64,000 nucleotides of DNA from positions 8,003,001 through 8,067,000 of the forward strand of contig OX387199.1 in the NCBI GenBank assembly GCA_947561715.1. The letters run 5' to 3'. Below, in pieces: positions 11,951 through 23,832 of the stretch. The first letter of the stretch is position 1. Each line of letters begins with the position of its first letter. Below the pieces are notes generated by a model, which saw only the letters and a program-made list of their open reading frames with translations, did no database searches and had not been told where the DNA came from. Position numbers and translations under genes: made by a program. The stretch comes from Ascidia mentula. Taxonomy: Eukaryota > Chordata > Ascidiacea > Phlebobranchia > Ascidiidae.

Positions 11951-14900
11951 TCAGGCTGTGGTGGTGTTCCTTGATGAGACTGTGGTCACGTAATATTGGG
12001 AACGTGTTGCTCCATCGTCCTGTGTAGCATGACTGCCAAACTTTGCTGAGGTTGATGACGCACTCGCCACTTTGTAAGTTCCGGTGTGGTTTACTCTGGG
12101 AACAATTTAACAGGATTTACTATTGATACACCTCTTTCTCAATGACAAAAAGTTTATAGTTAGACAACCTTTGATCTGTACCGTTCACACTTACTTGAAA
12201 GCAGTTGGCAGTTTTATTCCTGATGAGATGTTGCTAACTTCACGGGACACTTGCGATCTTGTCTCTTTGTTTCGAACGACGAACACGATAAACAGAAATA
12301 TACCTTCGGCAATGATTAGTTTGGTTTATATTTATGTTCGCAAACTGTTTTGTAACATCTGTGAAGGGAGTTACCTTGTAGAGAATTGGCTACAGCGAAT
12401 ACGTAGGCCAAGACTGAGGTTGATCCTAGATTAGCGCCGCTAAGAATAAACCCAAAAATCCAGGTAATGCCAAGAGTTACGAACAAGCAGACGGAAAATG
12501 CCAAATTTTTGTTGGAAGTCTGTTTCTAATTGAACAACAAAACAATCAAAACTTCAAGGGTAATGAGGTTACACAATATTTCTATCTTCTTACCCGCCCC
12601 TCAACAGCTTGAAAAAACGTCCTTTTTATCACTACAGCAACGTAGACAGCCAGGTTTAGTATCATTGCAATCGATGTAGGTGCTATGACAAGCGAAGGCA
12701 CGAACAACGATTTAATCCAGCATCTGCAAAACAAATGATATGATCGTTTATTGTTTAGTTTTAATGGGATATTATGGCAATCCTAATCACTAAATCCATC
12801 CTAAAGCATTAAAACTTGCCACTTTTAGATTTTATCATTCTCTGCAATAATGTATTTACGTTCGAAATGCCCAACTCATCTCTATGAAAACAGGTTTTTA
12901 CCAGTGAACAATATTTAATTTTTAAACAAATGACTCTTCAGATATGGTTAAACACGCAGTGGACTTCACCGATTTTTACAAACTTAATGTTAGCCAAATA
13001 CTATAAAGTCTGTTTAAGTAGCCTTTATGTGTACTTACAGGTTGTCTGATCGTCTGTAACGATCCACATTCGACCCCACTGATCCAGCCACAATTATTGC
13101 AGGGCAGAACCATCCAACCACCACCGACACAGGAAAAAGAATTTTATTTTCCAAATTGTTGTGAGTGAAAATCGGCTGCAAACACAACAGTAAGGTAAAG
13201 TGTTGGCTCTAAAAGCTCCAACACGACATCGAGTGACAAAATATATCAAAGCAGATTTTTTTATATTTTTGAAAATATGGTGGTTGTCACTTTTACAAGC
13301 AGGTTTGCTCTTTCTTTTGTTATCTTAGTGTGGTACTTGTAATCATGTATGTTTGGCGGGTTTTTCTAAGGCAGAAATCAACAAACTTATCCCAGACAGG
13401 GGGTCAACAAATCAAGTTTGTAACGAACACAGAACACTTATAAATGTATACACGCTGTTTCTTATATACTCACAAACATCACGGCAAGAAAGAAAACGAG
13501 GCCTTCCACAAGCATCCACCCGAACGTTGCGAGCAACGAGAAATGTGTAACCACTCCCAAACCAATGCAGAATTTCTTGGAATCTTTCACTGCCGTCAGT
13601 TGGCTCACGATAAGAAAAATGTTAAGTAAAGATAGAGCTACAGCGTAGTTGACCAATAGGACCGCACCACGTAGTTTCCCGCCTGTGCGCGTTGTCCTGG
13701 AATTATGGAAACATTTCGCGATATTGCAAAATGTACAATATGTTGATTTGAAACGTTTTGAAGTGTAGTTACTTTCCGCATTTAAGCTGGATTATAGCCG
13801 CAATGCCAGTAAACCTTATAATCAAACTACGGGAGCTGCGATCGCTATGTATAAAGGTCCTGCGCAGTAAGATGCCTTGTCATGAGATTGTATTATCCTT
13901 GGTTTTACGAGGGGGACGATATTTGTTCCCCCCAAACCGTTTCAGGGGCTCCCAAACCGTTTTCCACCGTTATTCACTTTAATGTCGGCATTTTTATTTC
14001 ATGAACCGGCTTTCAAGTTGTGACAAATAAACAACAGCAAGTCTAAAACCTGTGTTCGATGCTGCGTACATAAGTCAACCTCGGGTCAAAATTTGTTCTA
14101 TATTTACTGAATGGTCGGACCGGCACCGACATGCGGACCGGTGGTTGTGGACCCAGTGGTTGTGGCAATGTTGATGTGGAAACTTACGGTAGAAAAGTAA
14201 AAACGGAGATGGTGAGAAGAAGAGCTACGAGGGAAATACTGCAACCAATTATTGTCACATAATCTGTTCCGCTAAGAAAGCGTTGAGTTTCTTCTTGTCG
14301 CCTTAACTGTTAACATAAAAAAAATTTTGGTTAACGATTTTTGAAATGATTGTTACACGGTGTGATGAGAACAACATGTACACGCCACAATTCGTAATTT
14401 TGGGGGGAATTGATTGCCAGATAAACCTATATATTTGCTTACAAAGAGTGTAGCGAAATTGGTTAGATGTTTTGAGGTGCAGGTAATTGAAGAATTAGTT
14501 CTGTTTGTTGCTTTTACTCCCTCTTGCGACCACTCCAGTTTCGTTGAGCTCCAGAAAGCACATGCCGCAACATGGGTGGCATTTTCACTCTAAAACATAC
14601 AAAACAAAGTTTTACGTGAACGTATAGTTACAAAATAAATACAGTATTGAAAACACTGTTGAAAACTTCAGTTATTCGCCCATACTGTGTTCCTCTGTAG
14701 TTCGCTTGGCACATAGTTATTGGTACCCAACGAAAGTAGTAGGCTAGCTCAAAGTAAAAAATAGTACTGATTGGTTTATCAGCTAGTTAAGCGCCGCGGT
14801 AACCAGCTGCTCTTATGTGACCTTACATACGAAGTGTACACTATAGTCGGCAACTTAAGTACAGCATTATACACCGCTCTGCATGTATATACCTTGCGCT

Positions 14901-17900
14901 GTGTCTAATTTACACTTACCCGATTGAGCGAAAATAACAGTATAGCAGATAAGTTACGGGAATTGTCTATTGTTCCGTTGGAAGCAAGAGTTGCCGAAAG
15001 GATGAAGTCTGAAATAATTTCAGTTGTTCCAATCAAGAAATTTTGACTGGTGTAGGCAGCAAATGATATTCTCGTTGCTACAAAACATAAAAAGTTGTTA
15101 ATCCCGTCACTATCAATGATAATACTTGTAAATCTTTGCTTACCAGTTGTTTGTGTCAACTCATTGGAAGGTATGAAGATGTACGAAGTTGCTGTGGCTG
15201 AAAGATCAGATTGGGAAGAAGAAGAAAGGGATGCAGATGTCAACATGTTGTTTCTTCCGATAACAAAAGCCAAGTTGTCTATGTGAAAAAGGTTGGTGTG
15301 AATGCGACCTACCATCGCTTTTCTGTTTTTTCAGGTTTTGTCATAATGTACCTTTGGTTTTGGAAACGACAGTGACAGCAACGTCATCACCAGTATAGCT
15401 GTATGATCCACCCGAAATGTTGACTTTTGTTGCTAAGCTATCAACAACGCCAAAAAACCTATACAACATGCATAATATGAAAACTGTGCACAAACTGCTG
15501 TTGGGTTTGAGGGTTTTACTCTTCTGTCTCCATTGCGTTGATTTTTTCGGTATCCTTATTAAGTAGGTCGTCGATCTTACTCGCAATTTCGTTCGATTCC
15601 TAAAACGTATTACGTTTCAATCTTTAACGTGCAAACTACGCTTGTAATGAAATAAAATTTGTGTTACTGTGACAGAAATGCTGCGACTTCCGTTGATACT
15701 GTCTTTTATGGATTGCAATTTAGTTGGAAGCTCTGCAGTCGAAGTAGTTGGAAGTTTTGCAGTCGAAGTAGTGGGAAGTTTTGCAGTCAAATTAGTTGGA
15801 AGTTTTGCAGTCGAAGTAGTAGGAAGTTTTGCAGTCGAATTAGTTGGAAGTTTTGCAGTCGAAGTAGTAGGAAGTTTTGCAGTCGAATTAGTTGGGAGTT
15901 TTGCAGTCGAAGTAGTTGGGAGTTTTGCAGTCGAATTAGTTGGGAGTTTTGCAGTCGAAGTAGTTGGGAGTTTTGCAGTCGAAGTAGTTGGGAGTTTTGC
16001 AGTCGAAGTAGTAGGGAGTTTTGCAGTCGAATTAGTTGGGAGTTTTGCAGTCGAAGTAGTTGGGAGTTTTGCAGTCGAAGTAGTTGGAAGTTTTGCAGTC
16101 GAAGTAGTAGGAAGTTTTGCAGTCGAAGCAGTGGGAAGTTTTGCAGTCGAATTAGTTGGGAGTTTTGCATTCGAATTAGTTGGGAGCTTTGCAGTCGAAG
16201 TAGTTGGGATTTTTGCAGTCGAAGTAGTAGGAAGTTTTGCAGTCGAATTAGTTGGAAGTTTTGCAGTCGAAGTAGTTGGAAGTTTTGCAGTCGAAGTAGT
16301 TGGGAGTTTTGCAGTCGAAGTAGTAGGAAGTTTTGCAGTCAAATTAGTTGGAAGTTCTGCAGTCGAAGTAGTTGGAAGATTTGTAGTCGAATTAGTTGGG
16401 AGTTCTGCAGTCGAAGTAGTTGGAAGTCTTGCAGTCGAATTAGTTGGGAGTTCTGCAGTCGAAGTAGTTGGAAGTTTTGCAGTCAAATTAGTTGGAAGTT
16501 CTGCAATCGAAGTAGTTGGAAGTTTTGCAGTCAAATTAGTTGGAAGTTTTGCAGTCGAAGTAGTTGGAAGTTTTGCAGTCGAAGTAGTTGGGAGTTTTGC
16601 AGTCGAATTAGTTGGAAGTTTTGCAGTCGAAGTAGTTGGAAGTTTTGCAGTCGAAGTAGTTGGGAGTTTTGCAGTCGAAGTAGTAGGAAGTTTTGCAGTC
16701 CAATTAGTTGAAAGTTCTGCAGTCGAAGTAGTTGGAAGATTTGTAGTCGAATTAGTTGGGAGTTCTGCAGTCGAAGTAGTTGGAAGTCTTGCAGTCGAAT
16801 TAGTTGGGAGTTCTGCAGTCGAAGTAGTTGGAAGTTTTGCAGTCAAATTAGTTGGAAGTTCTGCAATCGAAGTAGTTGGAAGTTTTGCAGTCAAATTAGT
16901 TGGAAGTTTTGCAGTCGAAGTAGTTGGAAGTTTTGCAGTCGAAGTAGTTGGGAGTTTTGCAGTCGAATTAGTTGGAAGTTTTGCAGTCGAAGTAGTTGGA
17001 AGTTTTGCAGTCGAAGTAGTTGGGAGTTTTGCAGTCGAAGTAGTAGGAAGTTTTGCAGTCAAATTAGTTGGAAGTTCTGCAGTCGAAGTAGTTGGAAGAT
17101 TTGTAGTCGAATTAGTTGGGAGTTCTGCAGTCGAAGTAGTTGGAAGTCTTGCAGTCGAATTAGTTGGGAGTTTTGCAGTCGAAGTAGTTGGAAGTTTTGC
17201 AGTCGAAGTAGTTGGAAGTTTTGCAGTCGAATTAGTTGGGAGTTTTGCAGTCGAAGTAGTTGGAAGTTTTGCAGTCAAATTAGTTGGAAGTTTTGCAGTC
17301 GAATTAGTTGGAAGTTCTGCAGTCGAAGTAGTTGGAAGTTTTGCAGTCGAATTAGTTGGGAGTTTTGCAGTCGAATTAGTTGGAAGTTCTGCAGTCGAAG
17401 TAGTTGGAAGTTTTGCAGTCGAATTAGTTGGGAGTTTTGCAGTCGAAGTAGTTGGAAGTTTTGCAGTCAAATTAGTTGGAAGTTCTGCAGTCGAAGTAGT
17501 TGGAAGTTTTGCAGTCGAAGTAGTAGGAAGTTTTGCAGTCGAAGTAGTTGGAAGTTTTGCAGTCGAATTAGTTGGGAGTTTTGCAGTCGAAGTAGAATTA
17601 AGTTTTGCAGTCGAAGTAGTAGGAAGTTTTGCAGTCGAAGTAGTTGGGAGTTTTGCAGTCGAAGTAGTATGAAGTTTTGCAGTCGAATTAGTTGGGAGTT
17701 TTGCAGTCGAAGTAGTAGGAAGTTTTGCAGTCGAAGTAGTAGGAAGTTTTGCAGTCGAAGTACTAGGAAGTTTTACAGTCGAAGTAGTAGGAAGTTTTGC
17801 AGTCGAATTAGTTGGGAGTTTTGCAGTCGAAGTAGTAGGAAGTTTTGCAGTCGAATTAGTTGGAAGTTTTGCAGTCGAAGTAGTAGGAAGTTTTGCTGTC

Positions 17901-19264
17901 GAATTAGTTGGGAGTTTTGCAGTCGAAGTAGTTGGCAGTTTTGCAGTCGAAGTAGTTGGAAGTTTTGCAGTCGAAGTAGTAGGAAGTTTTGCAGTCGAAT
18001 TAGTTGGAAGTTCTACATGTAAACAACAAAATATTACGGCGAACATGTAGAGAAGATGGACCAATTACTTCATGCCCCTATACCTTGGTTTTGGGCGCAA
18101 AGTACCGGTAATGCAGTTCCGTGAGGTCCAACAGACGTTAAAAATATTTTCGTCACGTTAATTTGATCACAACATGGGTCAATCGTCACCGCGCAGTCGC
18201 GCCTACAGTCAGACCCTTCCACCGGGTTCAACTGATTGTCGCTCCACGTCCAATTGGAATAAGTTAGGTTGGATTCCTTCACTAGGAAAAATGTGCATCT
18301 GTAAAAGGGCCACAGGCAACCGAGGGTTTGATTTTGCGCGAACCGCACGAGTTCGTTTTTCAAACTTTCGTCTAGAATGGCCAAACTCCCGTTGCAGACG
18401 CTACACTGCGTTTCACCCAAGTGTGGACAGTATAAGGCATATTTCTCGGTGTAAAAACCATCTAAAAATCAAAGGACAAATAAAAGAAATTGTTTTCACA
18501 TTGAAAGTAAATCTCAGTTTTCACACTATTTTTCAAACTATCACTGAGTCACATACCCACATGTCACAGGCCTCATATAAAAAGGGTCTAGGGTGTCTTG
18601 AATGTCAAAAGGGGTTCATAAATATTATTGTTTGAGGGATTTCAAAAAAAGAGGTGCTCGCATGTACACATTCGTCCTCTAAGAATCCTGACTTACCATT
18701 GCTATTTTGGATTATTAAATCAGAGCAATGACGATAGTCTTGAACTACTTCAACCGAAGCGGTGAAGCTGCAATAATACCCAATGTAGTAATCATAATAT
18801 TCAATTATTTGAACTTTCAAGGCGCAGTATTGTGAGCATTTGACTTGAACGCAACTTCCATTGACAGATAATTCGTTGTTACTCCATGTCCAAGAGGAAC
18901 AATTTAAGCCACTGTTCCTAAACCAAAAATGCCGCGCTGTTGTAAGCCAATTCATATCATATTGTCCTAAGATATGACCCAAAACGCTTTCCAAATCTGG
19001 GATGTTGGATATGTTTGATACGTTTGGGATATTGTCCAAAGATTCTGCATAAGCAGCAATGCTCAAGCTTGTTTCCGGAATATGCCGACAGCCAAAACTG
19101 TAGCGAAAACCTACAAGCAATTTAAGTTGACTGCATTTAAAACAAAATATTCTGACACAAAAATCTACCTTACCTGGGTACAGAAAAGCACGGGCGGGAA
19201 ATAGGACGAGTAGCGACAACAAAGCAAGCACCACACAATGTGCAATAACATTTTTTGCCTTCAT
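11951..19264 (-). CDS. Adhesion GPCR paralogue C with giant mucin-like stalk
   Basis: Sixteen exons: 19264-19174, 19110-18697, 18461-18084, 18012-15668, 15599-15520, 15458-15352, 15278-15144, 15077-14920, 14589-14443, 14306-14188, 13696-13474, 13175-13039, 12723-12594, 12525-12375, 12303-12195 and 12095-11951. Phases agree and give about 1622 residues. Order: signal peptide (MKAKNVIAHCVVLALLSLL), two Cys-rich exons, a 781-residue Thr/Ser/Pro repeat region from residue about 295, a helical stalk, GAIN (ATRISFAAYTSQNF), GPS (KHLTNFATLF, with the usual HL/T cleavage site), a 7tm_2 bundle (LLATFGWMLVEG, ITWIFGF) and a Ser/Thr-rich tail. By family, an autoproteolytic cell-surface receptor. The long O-glycosylatable stalk would hold the N-terminal domain far from the membrane. 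Ligand unknown. Confidence 0.87.
15719..18012 (-). repeat. 24-bp coding minisatellite, about 95 copies
   Basis: A 24-bp unit, on the plus strand close to TTGGAAGTTTTGCAGTCGAA plus GTAG, is repeated without a frame break from 15719 to the exon edge at 18012. On the minus strand each unit encodes LPTTSTAK or LPTNSTAK, with rarer LPTTSTAE, LPTNSTAR and LPTNSTTN. The NST form creates an N-glycosylation sequon. Because the unit is a multiple of three, several frames stay open on both strands; only the minus frame joins neighbouring exons in phase. Confidence 0.97.
16321..17166 (-). repeat. 360-bp higher-order repeat inside the minisatellite
   Basis: Variant units (GATTTGTAGTCG, GTCTTGCAG, CTGCAATCG) recur at a spacing of exactly 360 bp, that is 15 units. 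Sequence 16381-16680 equals 16741-17040 base for base by eye, and a third partial copy starts at 17041. This shows recent unequal exchange of 15-unit blocks. Confidence 0.9.
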
Positions 19265-20396
19265 TCCTAATTCAGTTCTACAGCTTGTCTTGAACAACTG
19301 CAAGTCGAGGCTCACCATAGACCGTGGTTTTCTTATCTGAAGGTCTGTTTTCTTGAAGGCACGTAAACTCCCGTGGAGAATACCCGTTCGCATTTTTTTA
19401 CCGCAGGTTTGTCAAAGCGTTATTGAAATTGTCCTGTCTTTTTCAAGTTCAAAATGTATTTTTATGTTTAGCTGACAATGACAACATTCAGAATAAAAGG
19501 ATTTTTTGATGCGATGGCTTAAACAACAATATAATAATATTCATGTGCAAGGATGTAACGAGTGCCTTATAACCTTATTCTTGGTTGACTGTCTTGCAAA
19601 CTATACCCATGCAACTACAAAATGAAAATATTGCCATATCAGTTATACCTGCAATAAAGCGAAACTAAAATGGGCATTGAAGTCTTAACTTTGCTCAATG
19701 CGTTAAGAGGCTTCTGGATATGATTCTGCAGCAGGCACGCATGATAAACATAACAGGACTCCTGGCATAACAAGCCACAGCCCACAGGTATCTGACAGCA
19801 CCGACCTTCATGACACTAACCATTTTTGGGGATTTTTTGTCTGTGGTAAAGTATTTAGAGCTTTAGCTTTGTGACCAATCGTTTATTTGGATTTGAAAAC
19901 ATATGGAGTTTTATTTATGATTTATATTTGCATGGTAACCGATTAGAAGGATGTAATAATGCACAACAGACAATAGATTTAAGCTTGATAATTTATACAA
20001 ATCACAGGCATTGTAGAAGTTGATGTATAACATGTTGCATAAGTCATACCACAACCACGTGTCTTCGTGTTAGTTGAAATTAAGTCCGAGTGGGCGTCAT
20101 TTTGAGAAAATTGTGACGTTAAACAAATGAAATTAACAGTTGATATTCAATAGACGAATACAAGTCATAATACAAAAAGACACGGCAAGTAAACAATGTG
20201 CTTAATGATGCGTTTCCAAGACTTGTGTGTTGTTTTACGAAGAGGATTATACTTACAGTTTAACAAATTATATCACAGCTGTAACAATTAATATGCCCGG
20301 TAAAATTACATGGTATAAAAGCGAAAAAATGTGAATATACAATCAGATGAGGGATATTTAATTTGTCATCTTCATGGAAAGGGTATCTCAGATATA
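19265..20396. other. Gap between gene C start and the small membrane protein gene
   Basis: It should hold the promoter and 5' UTR of gene C and the 3' UTR of the next minus-strand gene. I see no further exon, RNA gene or clear repeat. Confidence 0.5.
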
Positions 20397-22614
20397 TCAC
20401 TTGGGAGTGTGTGGAGAGGAAGGTGGCGTGTCGATTGTTGCGCTTACAATAACTGGAGTGCCACCGTAGCCTGCGAATTCCTTGTACTGGGCATTGATGC
20501 CTTGAGTTTCAACTTGCTGGTAAGTGGGTGGCACATCCGGGACCATTACAGGTTGTGGCATAGGCTGAAAAACGAAGATTTCTTCGGTTACAAAAGGTTG
20601 TTTGGCAATTTTAACTTCTGGTACATGTTGGCGTTAGGTACTACCGTAACCATATCTTTCATACGAAAGTAAGTTGTTCATTTATGTAGTTATGGAATTC
20701 GCTGTCACTTGTAAGAATTTGCTTTTCATTTTGGCGTTGTGGTACAAATAAACTTACATACGATCGGATTAGGGTATGGAAGCCACTGCGTTGGATTTTT
20801 TTTATTTACATCCCTCGTTCTGAGATAAATTAACTTGGTTTTAATGATTTGTCAAACAACGACAAAACGGTGAAAACAACAAACCCGAATAATAATCAAT
20901 GTTAACTACCACAGTCGCAATAAAGCAAAGGTTGCATTTACAACTGATATTATGTGCTGTCCAGCCAGTAGTTCATTTGGTGTTTGCTCACTTTGTTAAA
21001 TATAGGACTACCATGTGACTTGGGCGTTTAGGTGAACGACCGAGAAGAATGACGTATGCTGCGTGATTCAATGTTTGACAAGTTGCGCCGACCCGATATT
21101 GCCTTGCGCAAGTCAACACACACTTTCGTTTCCTATTTGCTAGCCGCACAGTGTAACCAAGCCTATATGTTACATCTTATGGTATCTGGTTTAAAGATTA
21201 ACTACATCATGCGACATGAAAACTTTGCTATGTGCTTGGTGTGCTGAAATTTCAGGAAATGCAGATACTTAAGGCCCGAGTTAAAACTTTACCATTTTAA
21301 GTGTGTTGCGAATCAATAAATGCTATAACCCAATATTTGGTGTTGTGGGCTTAATGTTTTTTATTGCATCACTACCTGAGTTACTGGCATCACCACGTTG
21401 GTGCCAGTCACTTGTCCCATCGTCACATCTAAGCTGCTGGTCGACTTGTTTCGTCCATTCTTCTGGTCCATGCACCGCTTGCAACATCCGACCACAACAG
21501 CGCAACACAATAAAAACATCACGATTCCGAACCAAAAGTCTAAAGCACAAACGGCAAAATTACAAGATTTAGTCACAATTCTTTTAAGTAAGGTTTTGTC
21601 CGTAAATGTAAAAGCAAAAATTCTCAAAAAAGTTTTAGTTGTATTTGGGATTATAAAAGCGCGTAATGGTCATGTGCGATTCAGAGTTATACGTGCTGGT
21701 AATGTAGTAAAAAATCAAATATAGTCGCTGGAACAAATGTGTGCTTAAATATATCAAGGCACATCTTGGTGTTCAAGCGGCTTTGTGTATATGTATTTCA
21801 CATACAGGAAAGTTTGCCAGAAACTTCACTAAACCCAGGACTGATATTTAGTTGGGGTGTAAGCTTCAAGATTTTTCTACATTTTTTGGGCGCTGGTTGT
21901 GAAAAGTATTAACAAAGCAAAAAGCTGTATTTTTGTATCTTGCACTATATAGACGCTAATGGTGTTAAGATGCTAAAAACTAAAAAATTTTAAAATCATT
22001 TCAGAAAAGTTTGAAAAGAAACACTTACACCATAAGGCCCAAACTTGCAGATAACTACAGCAGCTGTGGTAATAACCATTAAAGAAGTTGCAACAGTAGC
22101 CGATTGTGTTGTATGTATCTGTGTAAAACAACGTGTGAGTTAAAGAAATAAAATTTTAATTTTATGCCGGAGACTGCTTTATCAATCAAAACGGGTGGTT
22201 GTCCAGGCCATTGAAAAGCCTGTGAACAATTTTAAGTCGTCACTTTTCCAAGATAAATTGTGACGAGCCACTGTTGTTGATACAAAAACAAAATAATGTC
22301 ACTTCCTCTGTTAACTTATTTGATCTGCTGTTTCTTTATCACCTGTGATGAGCCGTTAAATTTTACATTTTATGTTAAAGTCCTATACTGCGGTGATACA
22401 TACTGTAACAATATAACGGGGTATTGTTCTCCGGATCCAGACAAATTTCGTATGCCTGTAACATAATGTAGAATGGCGTTACACAAAGTTTAAAATAGGT
22501 TTTTACATATTTTCAGGTTATTCAAAAAGCACTTGATGTCAAACATCTAAAACTTACTTGTGTCTGGACAAACAAAACGAGCAACAACATCATGGTCGCC
22601 AAACAACACTTCAT
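20397..22614 (-). CDS. Small type I membrane protein with PPTY tail
   Basis: Four exons in consistent phase: 22614-22558, 22118-22031, 21539-21376 and 20564-20397, giving 158 residues. Exon 1 is a clean signal peptide (MKCCLATMMLLLVLFVQTQ). A short, Thr-rich and rather hydrophobic stretch follows, then a transmembrane segment (FWFGIVMFLLCCAVVV) flanked inside by GCCKRC. The tail is Pro-rich with PDVPPTYQQ, a WW-domain-type PPxY motif, and ends SPHTPK. The layout, a signal peptide, one helix with membrane-proximal cysteines and a PPxY tail, recalls Shisa or CYYR1-type adaptors. However, the ectodomain lacks their dense cysteines, so I give no family. The donor of exon 2 (gtgtaag) is slightly unusual. 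Confidence 0.6.
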
Positions 22615-23832
22615 CTTTGTATCAAGTATGCCGTACTAAACTTCAAATATATTTGTCGTAAAAATCAACCTGTATTTAAATTATAGCTGTGTTTTATTCC
22701 TCTTGCTCGCTCACATAAAGCTCATATATCATTTAAAAGGTGTCTGAATCTATCCGTCAGTAATATTTTTAAAATGTTTTGTAATAATATCATCAGGTTT
22801 GGCCGCAGTCTTGAAGTGGTAAACACGAAACAACGTAAAAAAACATCACAGACTTTTACCATCTGCTATCAGTTCGTTTTTGTATGCGCCTATACCGCTC
22901 AGACATTTTAACGGTCTTGAGTAATCATCTGCCCATAACCCATATCATATTTGAGCGACTGTCCGCGTGTTTGCCCACGGAGAGATATTAGCTTGAACAC
23001 AACGTTCTCTCCACTAAAGTGAAACATTAATCGGGTGAATATCGATTAACGCATGTTTCCCCATACAGGTTTGTCTTTAAAAATTTTTAGTTTTTCAGAA
23101 CGCTACTACACTAATTACAATTCAAGATGATTTGCTGTTTTTTTTGAAAAAAATCATTGCAATTTCCTCAAGAAATACTGTGCTAAAATGTCACATATAA
23201 AAGCCAATATTTTTCCCCACCTTATCGTTTTCATGTTACAAAGAAATGACGACCGAAATAACCTTTGAATATAACCTTTTTTTGCTGATGTTAATGCCAT
23301 CAATCATAGCAATTTATATTTGTCCAAATGGTGGTAACCCACAACGCATGTACCAATGACCTTCCTGTTAAAACGCCAACAATTTATTATCTCTGCGACA
23401 TAGCGGCATTTAGTGTCGACCTGTCATTTAAACGGTTGTGGTATGTGATTGGTTGCTTCATAGTGACGTAAAGTTTTTTTCCGATTCTTATTGGTTGTTC
23501 AACTTAGCGGCTTTGTATGAACAAAAAATGCTCGTCCTTTTATACATTTACATTCAAGTGCGTTTGTGGTACTCTTGTGTTCGTGGTTGTTTTGGGTTTA
23601 GTACTGTTTACTGTTCGTGTATAAATGTGACGCCATAGTTTGAATTTTGTTGTAGATATTAGTTTAAAAATACAGTTTTAGAGTAAGTTACTGTACTTTG
23701 TCATTGAGGGCGAATCTCATTTGGATGAAATACGTTTGCACTTCTAATACATATTGCATTCTATTTTTAAGCTAGAGCTCCATTTTTGCACAGATTCACA
23801 AGATAGGGTTTACAAGACATCATTGTGCAAAA
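22615..23832. promoter_or_regulatory. Divergent promoter region upstream of CDK1
   Basis: Two ATTGG (inverted CCAAT) boxes on the plus strand, at 23448 and 23490, flank a TGACGTAA CRE-like site at 23464. An AGCGG element and a TTTGAA word (23639-23644) lie nearer the gene. CCAAT boxes with a CHR (TTTGAA) are the known signature of G2/M genes including vertebrate CDK1. The transcription start is not identifiable, so the layout is suggestive only. Confidence 0.45.

Noticed and set aside
15669-17672. Long plus-strand open frame of VGSFAVEV repeats (667 codons) and similar frames nearby
   Set aside because: It is the complement of the coding minisatellite of gene C. A 24-bp unit keeps every stop-free frame open, and only the minus frame connects to flanking exons in phase.
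15719-18012. CRISPR-like array
   Set aside because: The repeats are contiguous 24-bp units without spacers and encode protein in a spliced eukaryotic gene.
18174-18635. Plus-strand open frame of 153 codons
   Set aside because: It lies antisense to a Cys-rich exon of gene C, which has paralogues with the same exon plan.
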